Position numbers and translations under genes: made by a program. Shown piece after piece: positions 23,668 to 34,300 of a stretch of 64,000 bases of DNA (within the stretch, counting starts at the first letter, position 1; each line of letters begins with the position of its first letter). The stretch covers positions 34,980,298-35,044,297 of the forward strand of contig OW804097.1 of assembly GCA_942159475.1 (NCBI GenBank), read 5' to 3'. The notes under the pieces are model-generated. The model was not told the DNA's origin. It was given only the letters and a program-made list of their open reading frames with translations, and searched no databases. The stretch comes from Sthenelais limicola. Taxonomy: Eukaryota > Annelida > Polychaeta > Phyllodocida > Sigalionidae.

Positions 23668-24297
23668 ATGTTAAAGAAACCTTTAAAATGGAGTGCACCA
23701 TGTGTTGTCTACATCCTAATGGCCTTCTTTCAACCAGCATCAAGTTGCAAGCCAGTCTTTTGGGAACACTTCAGCATGGAAAAAATCCTTTATGTTGCAG
23801 ACATCATTGTCTACGGTGTTGAAACAGAACGAGTTCCTGGTCAACTTGGTTCCCGAAATGCCCACTTTACTATATACTGCGTACTCAAGAACGACAATGT
23901 CAATCTACCTTTACCAGAAAATATCACCATCGACGAAGTAGAACCTGTGAATTCCTGTTCAGGTACGATGATACAGCCTAACACAGACATTATTCTAGCT
24001 CTGAAAAGGAACTCAGTTACTGGGGGGAATTTTACCTGGCACGAACCCAACCCCATGCCTGACGGAGCGGCATTTAAAGCTTCCAAGGTCAATCTGCAGA
24101 GGGCACTCAAAGTGTGTGGGTTGAACTCAGGCAAGACACCAGATGGCAGGACTGTCTCTGCAAGTCCAACATGTCCAATGCTGGAGGGAAGTCTCACTCA
24201 ATGTTTGAACAAGGCTGTTAAAACTTACCAGTCTTGTGTCAATATTTTTGTTTTAGTTTTGTTATCGATTGGTTTAACTGGGGTCTGTAAGAAATGA
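23668..24297 (+). CDS. Secreted or membrane-anchored NTR-like protein, copy 2
   Basis: 209 aa, same architecture as the protein at 17566: signal peptide to residue 26, mature start at Cys27, NTR-like beta region, and a hydrophobic C-terminal segment ending CKK. Cys187 of copy 1 is Tyr here (KTYQSC), so one disulfide may differ. The third sequon (Asn181) is also lost. The frame is intact, the central 100 residues are almost unchanged, and the 5' UTR acceptor and upstream ORF are present, all of which suggest an active gene. Function is inferred only as extracellular; protease inhibition like TIMP is a possibility, not a finding. Confidence 0.78.
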   Translation: MLKKPLKWSAPCVVYILMAFFQPASSCKPVFWEHFSMEKILYVADIIVYGVETERVPGQLGSRNAHFTIYCVLKNDNVNLPLPENITIDEVEPVNSCSGTMIQPNTDIILALKRNSVTGGNFTWHEPNPMPDGAAFKASKVNLQRALKVCGLNSGKTPDGRTVSASPTCPMLEGSLTQCLNKAVKTYQSCVNIFVLVLLSIGLTGVCKK

Positions 24298-24637
24298 TTG
24301 TAAATTATGATGATGATTTGAATGTTCCGAGCTTGTTTAAAAAAGTTATTAGTTAATAGCCTAGCCTTGTTTCAGTATTTTATGTGTAAATCGCATGAAT
24401 GATACCTTAAATGATACTGTTGTGTATCATCAATTGCATGTTAAAGCAAAAAAGTGGATGAAGATCCACTCCTTTGTGATTCTTAGAAAACCCTCTGAAT
24501 GGTAATTTGTGGTTTGTACCACGGTCATACATGTACAATGTCTTTGTAGTCCTGAAATTAATTTGCTCATGCCATGTAAATAGTTGTATTCATGTACAAT
24601 ATATTGGCCTCCAGGATAGGCATATAAGGGAGAAGTC

Positions 24638-24850
24638 TTCAGTGAAGGTACAATTGCCCTTCACCAATCCTTTTGAGTCAATCTAAGACCAAAATATGGT
24701 TCAAAATACTATTTGAAATCGCCAAATTGATTGTTTGAATCAACAAAATACCAAGTGTGATACTCAAAATGAAATATAAGTATTGATCATTTTTCATTAT
24801 TCATCATTTCAGCAGGATTTACTGAATGTGCTGTTGTACACCTTCAGGCA
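24638..24850 (-). mobile_element. Old MITE family A copy, paralog of 18805-19028
   Basis: Aligns throughout with the copy downstream of the first NTR-like gene. Confidence 0.65.
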
Positions 24851-25005
24851 ACCTTACCCATTATTATATAAGCTATCTGTGATTGATGTATGATGTCAGT
24901 AATCCAGAGTGACATTGTGGTGTACACATTTATCATGAGGATCAAAGTTTGCAATCTCCTTTTATGACTCATGCACTTATCGTCAGTCATTGAATGGCAA
25001 TGACT

Positions 25006-25124
25006 AAAGGGCCTTGTCCACCAAACCAATTCTCATGTGATTCTCACAGAACGTAGTGCAAAGGAGTCACCTGCGGCACCAAATCGCATGAGAATCGGCT
25101 TAGTGGACTAGGCCCTTTAGAAAG
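25006..25124. mobile_element. 118-bp palindromic MITE, second copy
   Basis: Paralog of 19195-19312; ends AAAGGGCCTTGTCCACC and AGTGGACTAGGCCCTTT. Confidence 0.7.
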
Positions 25125-25650
25125 CTAGGGTAAACACTTCCGTCAAAAGTCTACTTGATCTCATCTTTTCAAATATGAGGATATATATCAAAATTCATTT
25201 TAGCGACTTGTGGTGTCAATAGAAAGACTTAATTTGTTTGTAATTTGTGAGGTACCGTAATAAAGTTACTGTCTATTGTTTATGCATAAAATGTGTCTTT
25301 AATCATTTTTTTTCTCTAAGTTCAGCAAAGCCTCTTCACTGGGCTAAAGTGGTATCCATGCTTGTATTTTATAAAATTGTATAGGATGTGCCCCAGTTCT
25401 TTTTGCTGCTGAGACTTTTATTCACATGCTGACATATTAATGATAATACATGAATAGCCCTATTAATGAAAATGTTTAGCAAGTCATAAGCAGTTGGAAA
25501 TAGCATCAATTGTTTATAGAAAATTGTCATTGTCGTAATTGCTGGGAATGCCGCTTGAGTCCCCCAGTCAGTCGGTTCCAACTTGTGTCATTTTCTTTTC
25601 ATTGTGTAATCCACCGATCAGCCGAAAACGGTCAATAATGGCATACCCAG

Positions 25651-26877
25651 CTATAGCTCCCTATGGACTGTAACAGTAACAGCTTTTCCCTGGTCCCTTT
25701 CTTTAGCTCTTTTCTCCTTGCATTGTTGATGTAAGGCTAATACCTCTGGACATTTCCATTTTCCATGGTCTCTAGACAAGCAGAATTTGCATTTATTGCG
25801 ATTTTTCTCCTGATTAGAGTTGCCTGAAGCATCCGACTTATTCTCAACCTTGCCTGGTTTGTTATATTCGCCAGGTTTCTTACTGGCATAATATTGCTTA
25901 GGTATATAACTAGGATTTTGATAATTCCTATAGCCTTTTTGCTGCATCCTAAATGATTTAAATGCTGCAATTTCGGCCTCTAGCTCTTGATCTTCTTCCA
26001 CGAGAGAAGGTTCATCTTTCTCTGTCGATACTGCAGCCAAACTAACTTGTTTAGCCTCTTTTCCTTGGAAAGAAACCAAATTAGTTGGCATTTGATCTAA
26101 TAAGGAGGATCGCATTTCATTTGACCCTCCAGCACATCTCATTTGATGAGCTATATCGACAGCTATTTGTAGAGTATTGGGCTTATAATATTTCACCAAA
26201 AAAGCGATGAATTTGTGTCGTAGACCCTCACCAAAGAGCATGATTGTTTTTAGCCTAAGATTTTCTGGGTATTCATTATAGGCCTTTCTACACAAATCGA
26301 TTAAACTCTCAGCATAATGTTGAAAAGTTTCATCTTTTTGTTGGACCCTCGTTTCATATTCTCTGATTCTGTCCTGTGGGGTTTTCTCATCGAGTTGACA
26401 AGACAATCTCCTCAAGACAGCTTCTAGGGATAGTTCTGAAACATTCCCCCATGTAGTTTGTCCAATATGGCCAGAAGTGGCAATAATTAGCTCTCTAACA
26501 AGAGTATCATCATCCCAGCCATACAAATTAGCCCAATTCATGGCCCCTGCTAGATATTCGCTCCAGTCCGTACCCCTGTACTTTTCCAAGGGCTTGGGCC
26601 TAGGCACCTCACGAGGTCGATTCAATGCTAATCGTGGAGCCTGAAACGAGGTATTTATGTCTAACCTACTGATTTCCTGTTCCATTTCTACCATGGTCGA
26701 TTTCCTTCGAGATTTAATGCCTTTGTCTACTGGTTTGGTTACCATTGAGGCCATAGGGACTATTTTATTTGTTGGATTATGTGCTTGCACATTTCTCAAT
26801 GGAAGTTGGGTGATCGATGTGGCCGCACCCACAGATTGACCCATAGCTATGTTAAAATGTCGAATGTTTTTGGACAT
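25651..26877 (-). CDS. gag: Retrotransposon Gag (capsid and zinc knuckle)
   Basis: 408 aa. The Gag protein assembles retrotransposon particles and packages RNA. Residues about 95-260 have the helical Ty3-type capsid pattern (EKYRGTDWSEYLAGAMNWA, YETRVQQKDETFQHYAESL). A CX2CX4HX4C zinc knuckle lies at 363-376 (CKFCLSRDHGKWKC), followed by a basic tail. The start at 26877 overlaps the preceding ORF by 26 bp in another frame. It may be entered by frameshift or reinitiation, or the overlap may mark a mutation. This frame itself has no internal stop, unlike most decayed copies. Confidence 0.78.
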   Translation of the reverse strand: MSKNIRHFNIAMGQSVGAATSITQLPLRNVQAHNPTNKIVPMASMVTKPVDKGIKSRRKSTMVEMEQEISRLDINTSFQAPRLALNRPREVPRPKPLEKYRGTDWSEYLAGAMNWANLYGWDDDTLVRELIIATSGHIGQTTWGNVSELSLEAVLRRLSCQLDEKTPQDRIREYETRVQQKDETFQHYAESLIDLCRKAYNEYPENLRLKTIMLFGEGLRHKFIAFLVKYYKPNTLQIAVDIAHQMRCAGGSNEMRSSLLDQMPTNLVSFQGKEAKQVSLAAVSTEKDEPSLVEEDQELEAEIAAFKSFRMQQKGYRNYQNPSYIPKQYYASKKPGEYNKPGKVENKSDASGNSNQEKNRNKCKFCLSRDHGKWKCPEVLALHQQCKEKRAKERDQGKAVTVTVHREL

Positions 26878-27817
26878 TTTGCATTTGTACTCTCCTAGGT
26901 ATTACTGGAGAGAATTTAGCTGGTTTTGGAAGCTGTATAGGCTTAATCGGAGGATTTTTGGTCTGTTTGTATGGCGTTTTCCAGGCCAAACTAACATTAT
27001 CAACTTTTAAAGTATAATCGTCAAAATCTCCCCCACCTTCTGAATAGGTTTCACCATAAGAGTTGACTATTTTTTCAATAGCCTTCCTCCTGTTGGTAGA
27101 AATGTCTGGTACAGACTCCCAGAATTTTAAATTCTTAGGCTTTGTATTTTCGACAGGAATGATTATATTTTCCCCATGATCAGAAGATATATTTTCGCCA
27201 CCGAAACCGTCTGGCTGGAGGCCCAGCTTTTCACATTCGATCATTAAATGGTCTACACGACCCAAAGGTAATCGGTACACATTTGCAAAAACAGACTCGG
27301 CTAAAGTTTTTATATATATCCGATCTGCTGCTGTATAGGATTCAACTGTCCAACCATTGACGATTCCCAGCCTAATAATATCCTCAAGTGAGAGCATATC
27401 TGCAAAAGCAGGATTAGTAACTTGACTTGTTTGGCTGCTAGCCTTTTCATTGAAAACAGACCCAGCGATGGATCTGACCTTGGTCGTTCTCTGGGCTCGA
27501 CGATCGCGTCGGCCCATATTAACACCAGGATCGATTTCCTTTATTCCAAGCATTGTTTCCCATTCAAGTTTATGTTCAGGGTTTACTTGGTATGTACCCC
27601 TATCTAAACTATCAAGAGAAGCAGCTAATCATCCATCTAATTGGTGTTCCAAATCATCAGGTAATCGGTAACGACTTACTGAATCATCAAAGTCAATGGT
27701 TGTTTCTGAGTCTGCAGGATGAGAACTCAGGTTTAGCATAGGATCGCCGTAAGGCAATAATTCCTCACCAATAGTGGGGATATTTAAATGTCCATCTTCA
27801 GACATATGAATAATCAA
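26852..27817 (-). pseudogene. Upstream retrotransposon ORF broken by one TGA
   Basis: The frame opens 47 nt after the primer-binding site and continues to 26852, interrupted only by a TGA at 27629-27631. Sequence on both sides is open in the same frame, so the stop looks like a point change or a readthrough site. The product has no recognised domain. Its position suggests an N-terminal Gag or matrix-like part. The following Gag frame is offset by one base. Confidence 0.6.
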
Positions 27818-27850
27818 TTCCTGAGAAGGAAGATTTTCTTACTCCTCTAT

Positions 27851-27864
27851 TGGTCACGGCACCA
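27851..27864 (-). other. tRNA primer-binding site
   Basis: TGGTGCCGTGACCA on the minus strand, 3 nt after the LTR end (TTACA). It would pair with a tRNA 3' end of TGGTCACGGCACCA. The priming tRNA was not identified. Confidence 0.7.
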
Positions 27865-27867
27865 AAA

Positions 27868-28312
27868 TGTAATGACCCGGTTGTAAGTAGAGGAGGAGAG
27901 TTTGACTATAATACAAGACAGAAGCCTCAATATTATTACTCTGATTTATTAAGACTGAAGTCATGATGTTGGTAATATGACAATGACATGTAAAAGGGTA
28001 TTTACAAGTTGGTACAACATGATAACGGTAATCGTATAACAGATAAACACAGAATTCACACAGCTATGACACACAGGTCCATCTGGTGTTGAAAGGTAGT
28101 AGTTGTATGGTTTTCTTCATACAAGTAGTATATGGAAAGTTCAGTCATGGCACTACAGATTCATGTGAACCTATGTTTACAGGTAGACGATTAATAGAAA
28201 GAATCAAAAGACATGCTAGTCATTGAATACTTATTGGACGACAATCCAGAGGAATCTTAAAAGTTCATGAAACATCATCTGAGTAATACCTAATGAGGCT
28301 AATAATACTGAC
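27868..28312 (-). repeat. 5' long terminal repeat
   Basis: About 445 bp. On the minus strand it starts TGTCAGTATTATTAGC and ends GGTCATTACA. AATAAA at 27950-27945 fits the polyadenylation signal, and a weak TATA-like TATACTA lies near 28133. The 3' edge is fixed by the primer site; the 5' edge is inferred from the TG terminus and the adjacent hyaluronidase exon. Confidence 0.55.
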
Positions 28313-31300
28313 ATACATAGTCAGAAAAAGTGTCTGTGTTTGTGTCACTGAAGCCAAGGGAAATCTTCTCATACATCCATAGATAGAAGCCACGGAAAAC
28401 AGTTTGTATTCTGGTAAAGAAGTCTTTGCTAATGTTGAGTACATCTTCTGTCTCTGCCACTGCCAGTTTTGTAACACATCTCCCAAGACTTCCACACCTC
28501 GTCATACTGCAACTGGAAAAACATCAATGTCATGATTGTTTTATATAAAATTGTAGTGTCTAGATTATTTCTACCGGATTGCAGAGTCCATGGGTCTAGA
28601 TCGCAATAGGAAATAATAAAGGGTGGTCTCCACTGGCTGTGGTAAGCTCTGCGCACAGCCATGTTCTTACAGGGTGCTGTTTCATAACGAAGGAGACATG
28701 GAAAGATTTATTTGGAAAATTTGCAAATGGTGTTCAAATGTTACAAAGAATGTCCCAGTCTGGCATTTCATAATGTGGGACATTCGCACATTCATATGTC
28801 CATCTTCGCAGCACTTCACAGCCACAACAGTGTGCATCCAACCATGACCTGGTGAGGGTGGACCATGGGACTGGCCATGTGTATTTGTCTTATTACATAA
28901 TAACTGTAATAGCAGACAGGGAGGCGACATGGGCTGCAAATCTTTGAGAAGTCCCTGTGAATCTTTGAGAAGTTCTCAACTTTGATTATGAAACGGAATT
29001 TATCCTAAATGGAATGTTTTTCTACTTAATTCCTATGTCCCTGATTATGAAACAAGGCCCAGGACCTCACCGATCAATGTCTTTAATATCCAACACACAT
29101 CTGCCGCTGTCAAAGCACGTTCACCAACTTTTACATAAAAGGGCAGCATCACACCAAATAAAGTAGATACAAGTGAATAAAAAATGTAGGAAAGAGTTAC
29201 ATTCAAAATTTAAAAACTACCTGTACAATTACGTCTAGATTACATGTAAAATTAAAAACACCAAAACCTCTGATGGTCAAATTTAGAACCTCGCCACTCC
29301 AGCTCTGCTTTGGCCACCAGAAGGGAAACATCCAGCAAAGCCAGAACTGCGGTGCCAGAACGATTCGGAACCACCCTGTCTCCAGCCTGCACCACAATGA
29401 GATTTGTAGGATATACTTATTGTTATTTTGTGAATATAACTTATGAATGAATATGAATGGATGCTCGAAATAATAATGACTATTGCATTTAAAAAGGAAT
29501 GAATTGAGACCGGAGGCTTTGATACTAAAGATCCAACTGACTATCTTTAATTGTCCTTACATTATGATAGTACAGCACGAGTAGGTGGTCTGACATCAAG
29601 GATCGCATGGACCCAAGATGATTCTTTTCACATGGCCCACAAGCCGATAGGCGAGTGGGTTATTATTGAAAAGAATCGTCGAGGGTCCATGCGATCCTTG
29701 ATGCCAGACCACCTACGAGATGCGGTACTATTTTTACTCCACGGTGCTATTAGATTAATTATGAATTATAACACAAAGTCCTTTATTTACTTACAAAGTT
29801 ACAGCCATTCTTCTCTCACTGATGCCGGCGACGACGCAATATTGTAGGCCTACATCGTAGGCCTAACTTCATGACGTTAGTAACGCTAGTAAGAGTCATT
29901 GACAACGCATTTTCCCGCATGGAAGGGAACCAATCAAATGAGTTTATTTTGCACATCATTTTAGGCTCCGCCCATGTGGTACAAAACAATGTACCACACG
30001 GTATGTACCACACACCTCTACATACAAATGTTGTGTGATACACACTTCACTGTGGAGTAAGTAATTATAGTAATTAAAGATCCTAATTGATTTAGACTAT
30101 TGATAACAATGTGGTTAATCACTATTACGTTTTGATTATGTAATATGATATAACACTTTATGTCTATGCAAGAAGTCTGTGATTTAAAAAGAAATAGGTG
30201 GCATATCTACTGACCCTTTTGGATTAGAAGCAGGACAAATTTAAACACATTTCGTTTGGATTATTCCCCATCCCCACCCTCCCTGAATATCTCATGATTC
30301 AACTTGTTGCTGTCCGACAATGATACTCTGATGCAAATAGGTAATTAGAGGAGCTTAGAGGGGTAATACTGGCCTTGATAATTATTACAAAGGACTTTGA
30401 CTTAGAATTGATAGAGAAATATTATGTTATACCATCTTTTTCCTTCTCAGACTTTGATCCAGATGACAATAGAGGTGAAGCCAAAACCGAAGTGTAATTA
30501 GTTTGAACTACTTATCCAGTAATCCTGTTCGCTTCTATCCCAAGGACTCCAAAATCAAGCAAAATGTTAAAGAAACTTTCAACCAGCATCAGGTTGCAGT
30601 TTAACCTTTTAATTATGAAAATACCAAATGTTTCATTCAATCTCATAACAATAATTAGTTAACAGTGATCAGTTTACATTTATTTATTTCCAATTCATGC
30701 AGAAGATTATGTTTCCAAGAGAAACAAAGATTGATGTCAGTTGAATGTAAAGTTTGAGAGGGAGGGATAGTAGGAGGGAGAGGAAGGGGAGACAGAAAAC
30801 ATAAAATCCCTATCCCATATATGACTGGTCACTCCATGTAATTCTGTTGGTCCCTTTAACACCTTTGCATATATGAGGCATCTTACTTCTCAACTTGCCA
30901 CTCTTACTTCACACATGGTCTACCCTTTAATTCACACCTAAACGCCATCCCCTCCCCCTCCCAGCCATTACCAGCATGATTCTGATCCCAACTGCTGATA
31001 TCAGAACCAACAGATTCTTCACACTGATATCCAGGATGGGAGGAGCCAAGATGCTATCAATGATTGACAGATATTACCCCAATCTATTTAGATTGATGTT
31101 ATCTCATCAATCTAAAAAGTGATCCCAATGCTGCCAACAGGTTTGAGATTACCAACACTTTAATCAATAGTCACCTACAGCTTTCAGATCATCAGATGGA
31201 ACATGACACTACCCATTTTGCAATGGTATATAGTGTTGATTATACTCAAATGACTTTTAGCAGCATTTACGGGTCAGATTTTAATAAAATGTACAATTGG

Positions 31301-34300
31301 CATATCTACAAATTCAGTACATTCTGCTAAATTGGGCTGAAAAATGATGAATACAGGGTATAGATCTGAGTATATTTGGTACCACATTGATTTAAAGTAT
31401 AGGTTTTGTTACGTTAAACTGCATTTTGAAGCTCATTTCGGTCTTAAATGGGGTATTTAGAGAGGATTGGAGAAGTTGAATTGTACATTTTCTGAAAATC
31501 TGACCCATATCTGTCATGTAGACTTCAGATTATAATGATGACATAGATGAGGAAAAGTAATAACTTTCGATTTGGTGTTTGTTATGTTGTCTCCAGCTTG
31601 TTTCAGGGACATAATGTATGAACCACAATGCCTGCTGATAACATTGATGAATCAAAATTAATGGTCAATAAATCCTTTTTCTTTTACATTTTATTTCCCT
31701 TACACAAAATACATTTTATGACAAATTTTGAGAAATAACAGTTTTATCTGTGTCTTGATGAGTACATGGGTCAGATTTACAGAAAATATACAATTGACAT
31801 CTCTACACATTAAGTAAATTCTGCTAAATTAGGATGGAAAATAGTCAATACTAGGTAAATCTGAGTATATTTGGTATTGCCTTGATTCAATAATCTGTTA
31901 GGTTATGTTGAACTGAGTTTTAAACTTCATTTTTGTCTTAATTTTGGGTTATTTGAGAGGATTGCTGACGACAAATTGTACATTTTCTGAAAATCTGACC
32001 CACATAAAAGCTGAGAATGCAATGATAATCAATAAATCTCATTTACCTTGAGGTGCTATTGAGGATATTGGCAACATAAGGTCCCAGGGTCTGATGGAGA
32101 TATGTGTTAATCTCTTGACAGGCGGCCTCTGTGTCTGATTCTCCACTTCCACCCCAGAGGGTGACACCGTCAGCTCCCATGTTAGCCGCTTGCAGGATTG
32201 AAGCATTCAGTTGGTCCTTTTGTTTCAACAATACATTAGTAAACACATCAAGTAGGTTTCATTTGTATTAACCTTAACATATGTTAAATAATTCGAAAGT
32301 AGAAAAACACATCATGTAAGTCCACCAAGATATAAATTGCCTGGATAAATTGTTGGTACTTTTTATTTTGTGATCCGTTTTAGGAAAATGAGTCATAAGT
32401 CGCAAAATATGGATTTTGAGATATCACGATATTTAAAAAGAGGAGATCAAGCTGATTCTAATGATAGTAAACACTATGGCACCTATAAGTATAAGTATTG
32501 ATTTTTCTATTTTTGAAAAGTAAATTTTGCAATGTTTCTGGATGAGTAATTATCAGTAATGTAACTAAAATACTCCACACAAAGGCCTTCAAAAGGCAAG
32601 GATATATTTGATACAATGTCCTGGAATTTGTTACGTTGATTCATATGACTATAAGTGCTAGACCCCCTAAAAATCAGAACATTTCAATAAGGAGATCTTG
32701 TAGAAAAAACACTTTGAAAAATATCAATTTTGCGACTTGTGACTCATTTTACTGGAACACATCACATTTAACCAAAACAGTAGATAGTGAAACACTAAGC
32801 CTATTACCTTGGTATAGAAAGTACCATCTTCCAGGCGGTAGGTGGAGTACATGTAGATAGGTGTGTTGGACTTGTGTCTCACTCGTCTTGCTTCCAGTAT
32901 CTGCCATATAGAAAATTATATTTTAAAATATTTGATTCAGACTACTCGACCAAAAGATAATTTGTGATGTGTATCAGGGAAATGAGTCACAAGCGCAAAA
33001 AAAGGTATTTTTCAAAGTGTTTATTTTACAAGATCACTTCATTGGAATGTTCTGATTTTATAGTAATGTAGATTGATGTATCAAATTTCAGGACAATGTG
33101 TGTAATATATCCTTTCGTTTTAAAGGTCCTCATATGGACTACATTTAGTTACTTTGCTGTTTATTGCCCCCAAGAAATATTGAAAACTTTTTTTTCAAAA
33201 ACGAAAGTATCAAACTTAAAATCTAGAAATACTTATTAGATTATAGACTGTTTACTATCATTGGAATCCGCTTGATCTCCTCTTTTCAAATATAACGGTA
33301 TCTCAAAATCTATTGTTTGCGACTTATGCACTTGTCAATTGAATCCCCCACCCCCCCCCACCCCCGGGTAAGTAGGGGAATGGTAGGGGAATGTCTGAGA
33401 AAACATTCCCCCACCCAGGCGGGGATTTCCCTTAGTTTACAGCAGTATCAACTGGAGGGTGGGGGAATGTCCGCCAGTGCCCACTCTACAGCAGAGGTGT
33501 TGCTCTCTATTCCCCAGTGAGTCGGGGGCAAATACAGTGTGTTGGACCTATTATAGCATTATTACCCTGAGGTTTGGTGGTTTGTTGTGTGGTCTATAGG
33601 CAAGAAAAAACCTCCCAGAATCTGATCAAATTGCGTCTAACCCCAGATAAAACTTGGTTCCCAAGAGAGTTTTGGTGGCTTTCAGCGGGCATGAGCTTGG
33701 CTAGGCAGTACGGTCTAAAGTTACAAACCTCCCCCTATATATACACAGAAAGTGTCAACCCTGAACATGACAGAATTTTAGTGGTGTGTGGCCATCATCA
33801 CACCTGAACTTGACTTGATATATGCTATGTAGACAATAGCTGAATGGCTGAACTAAGCAGAGCCTGAGGTAGGTAGGTAACTTTGAAAGACTATAACTTC
33901 ACTAATTTTTGGAGTATCAAAACAATTTTTTCACTTTCATACTGCTCACTTCTCCCTCCGCACATGGCGACCTTTTTACTGTTTTGTGATGTGTCACAGG
34001 AAGATGAGTCATAATTCACCAAAGGTTGATTTTGAGATACCATCAGATTTGAAATAATGGAGATAGGTATAGAAAGTATACATTTCCTGGAAGATTTCCT
34101 CATTTTAAAGGAATAATTCTGGCAAAATTTCGCTTGTTAAAATTAAAGGTTTAAGTTAAGTTGCCTTAGATAAGATCAAAAAGGTCTGTTTAGCACAAAA
34201 GGGCACTGAGAGTGCTGTGTGATATCACAATATATCGCCTGAAATGTACATAATATCCCTAGCTTCCCCCCAATCTCTCAGCAATTGAAACAGTTATTGA

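Larger units (their letters stand above)
25413..28312 (-). mobile_element. LTR retrotransposon, gag-bearing, pol and left LTR missing
   Basis: On the minus strand the order is LTR (27868-28312), primer-binding site (27851-27864), an open reading region, then a Gag ORF ending at 25651. No protease, RT, RNase H or integrase follows. To the left, paralogous 3'-flank sequence of NTR-like copy 2 resumes at 25412. A second LTR is not seen, so the 3' part is deleted. The left end is set by where similarity to 19606 stops. The capsid-like Gag with one zinc knuckle and the TGT...ACA LTR suggest Ty3/gypsy affinity. Confidence 0.75.

Noticed and set aside
29203..29397. Exon-like stretch on the minus strand (AGDRVVPNRSGTAVLALLDV) with CAG before and GTTCTA after
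   Set aside because: Does not match hyaluronidase, the splice sites are weak, and neighbouring stops allow only about 33 codons.
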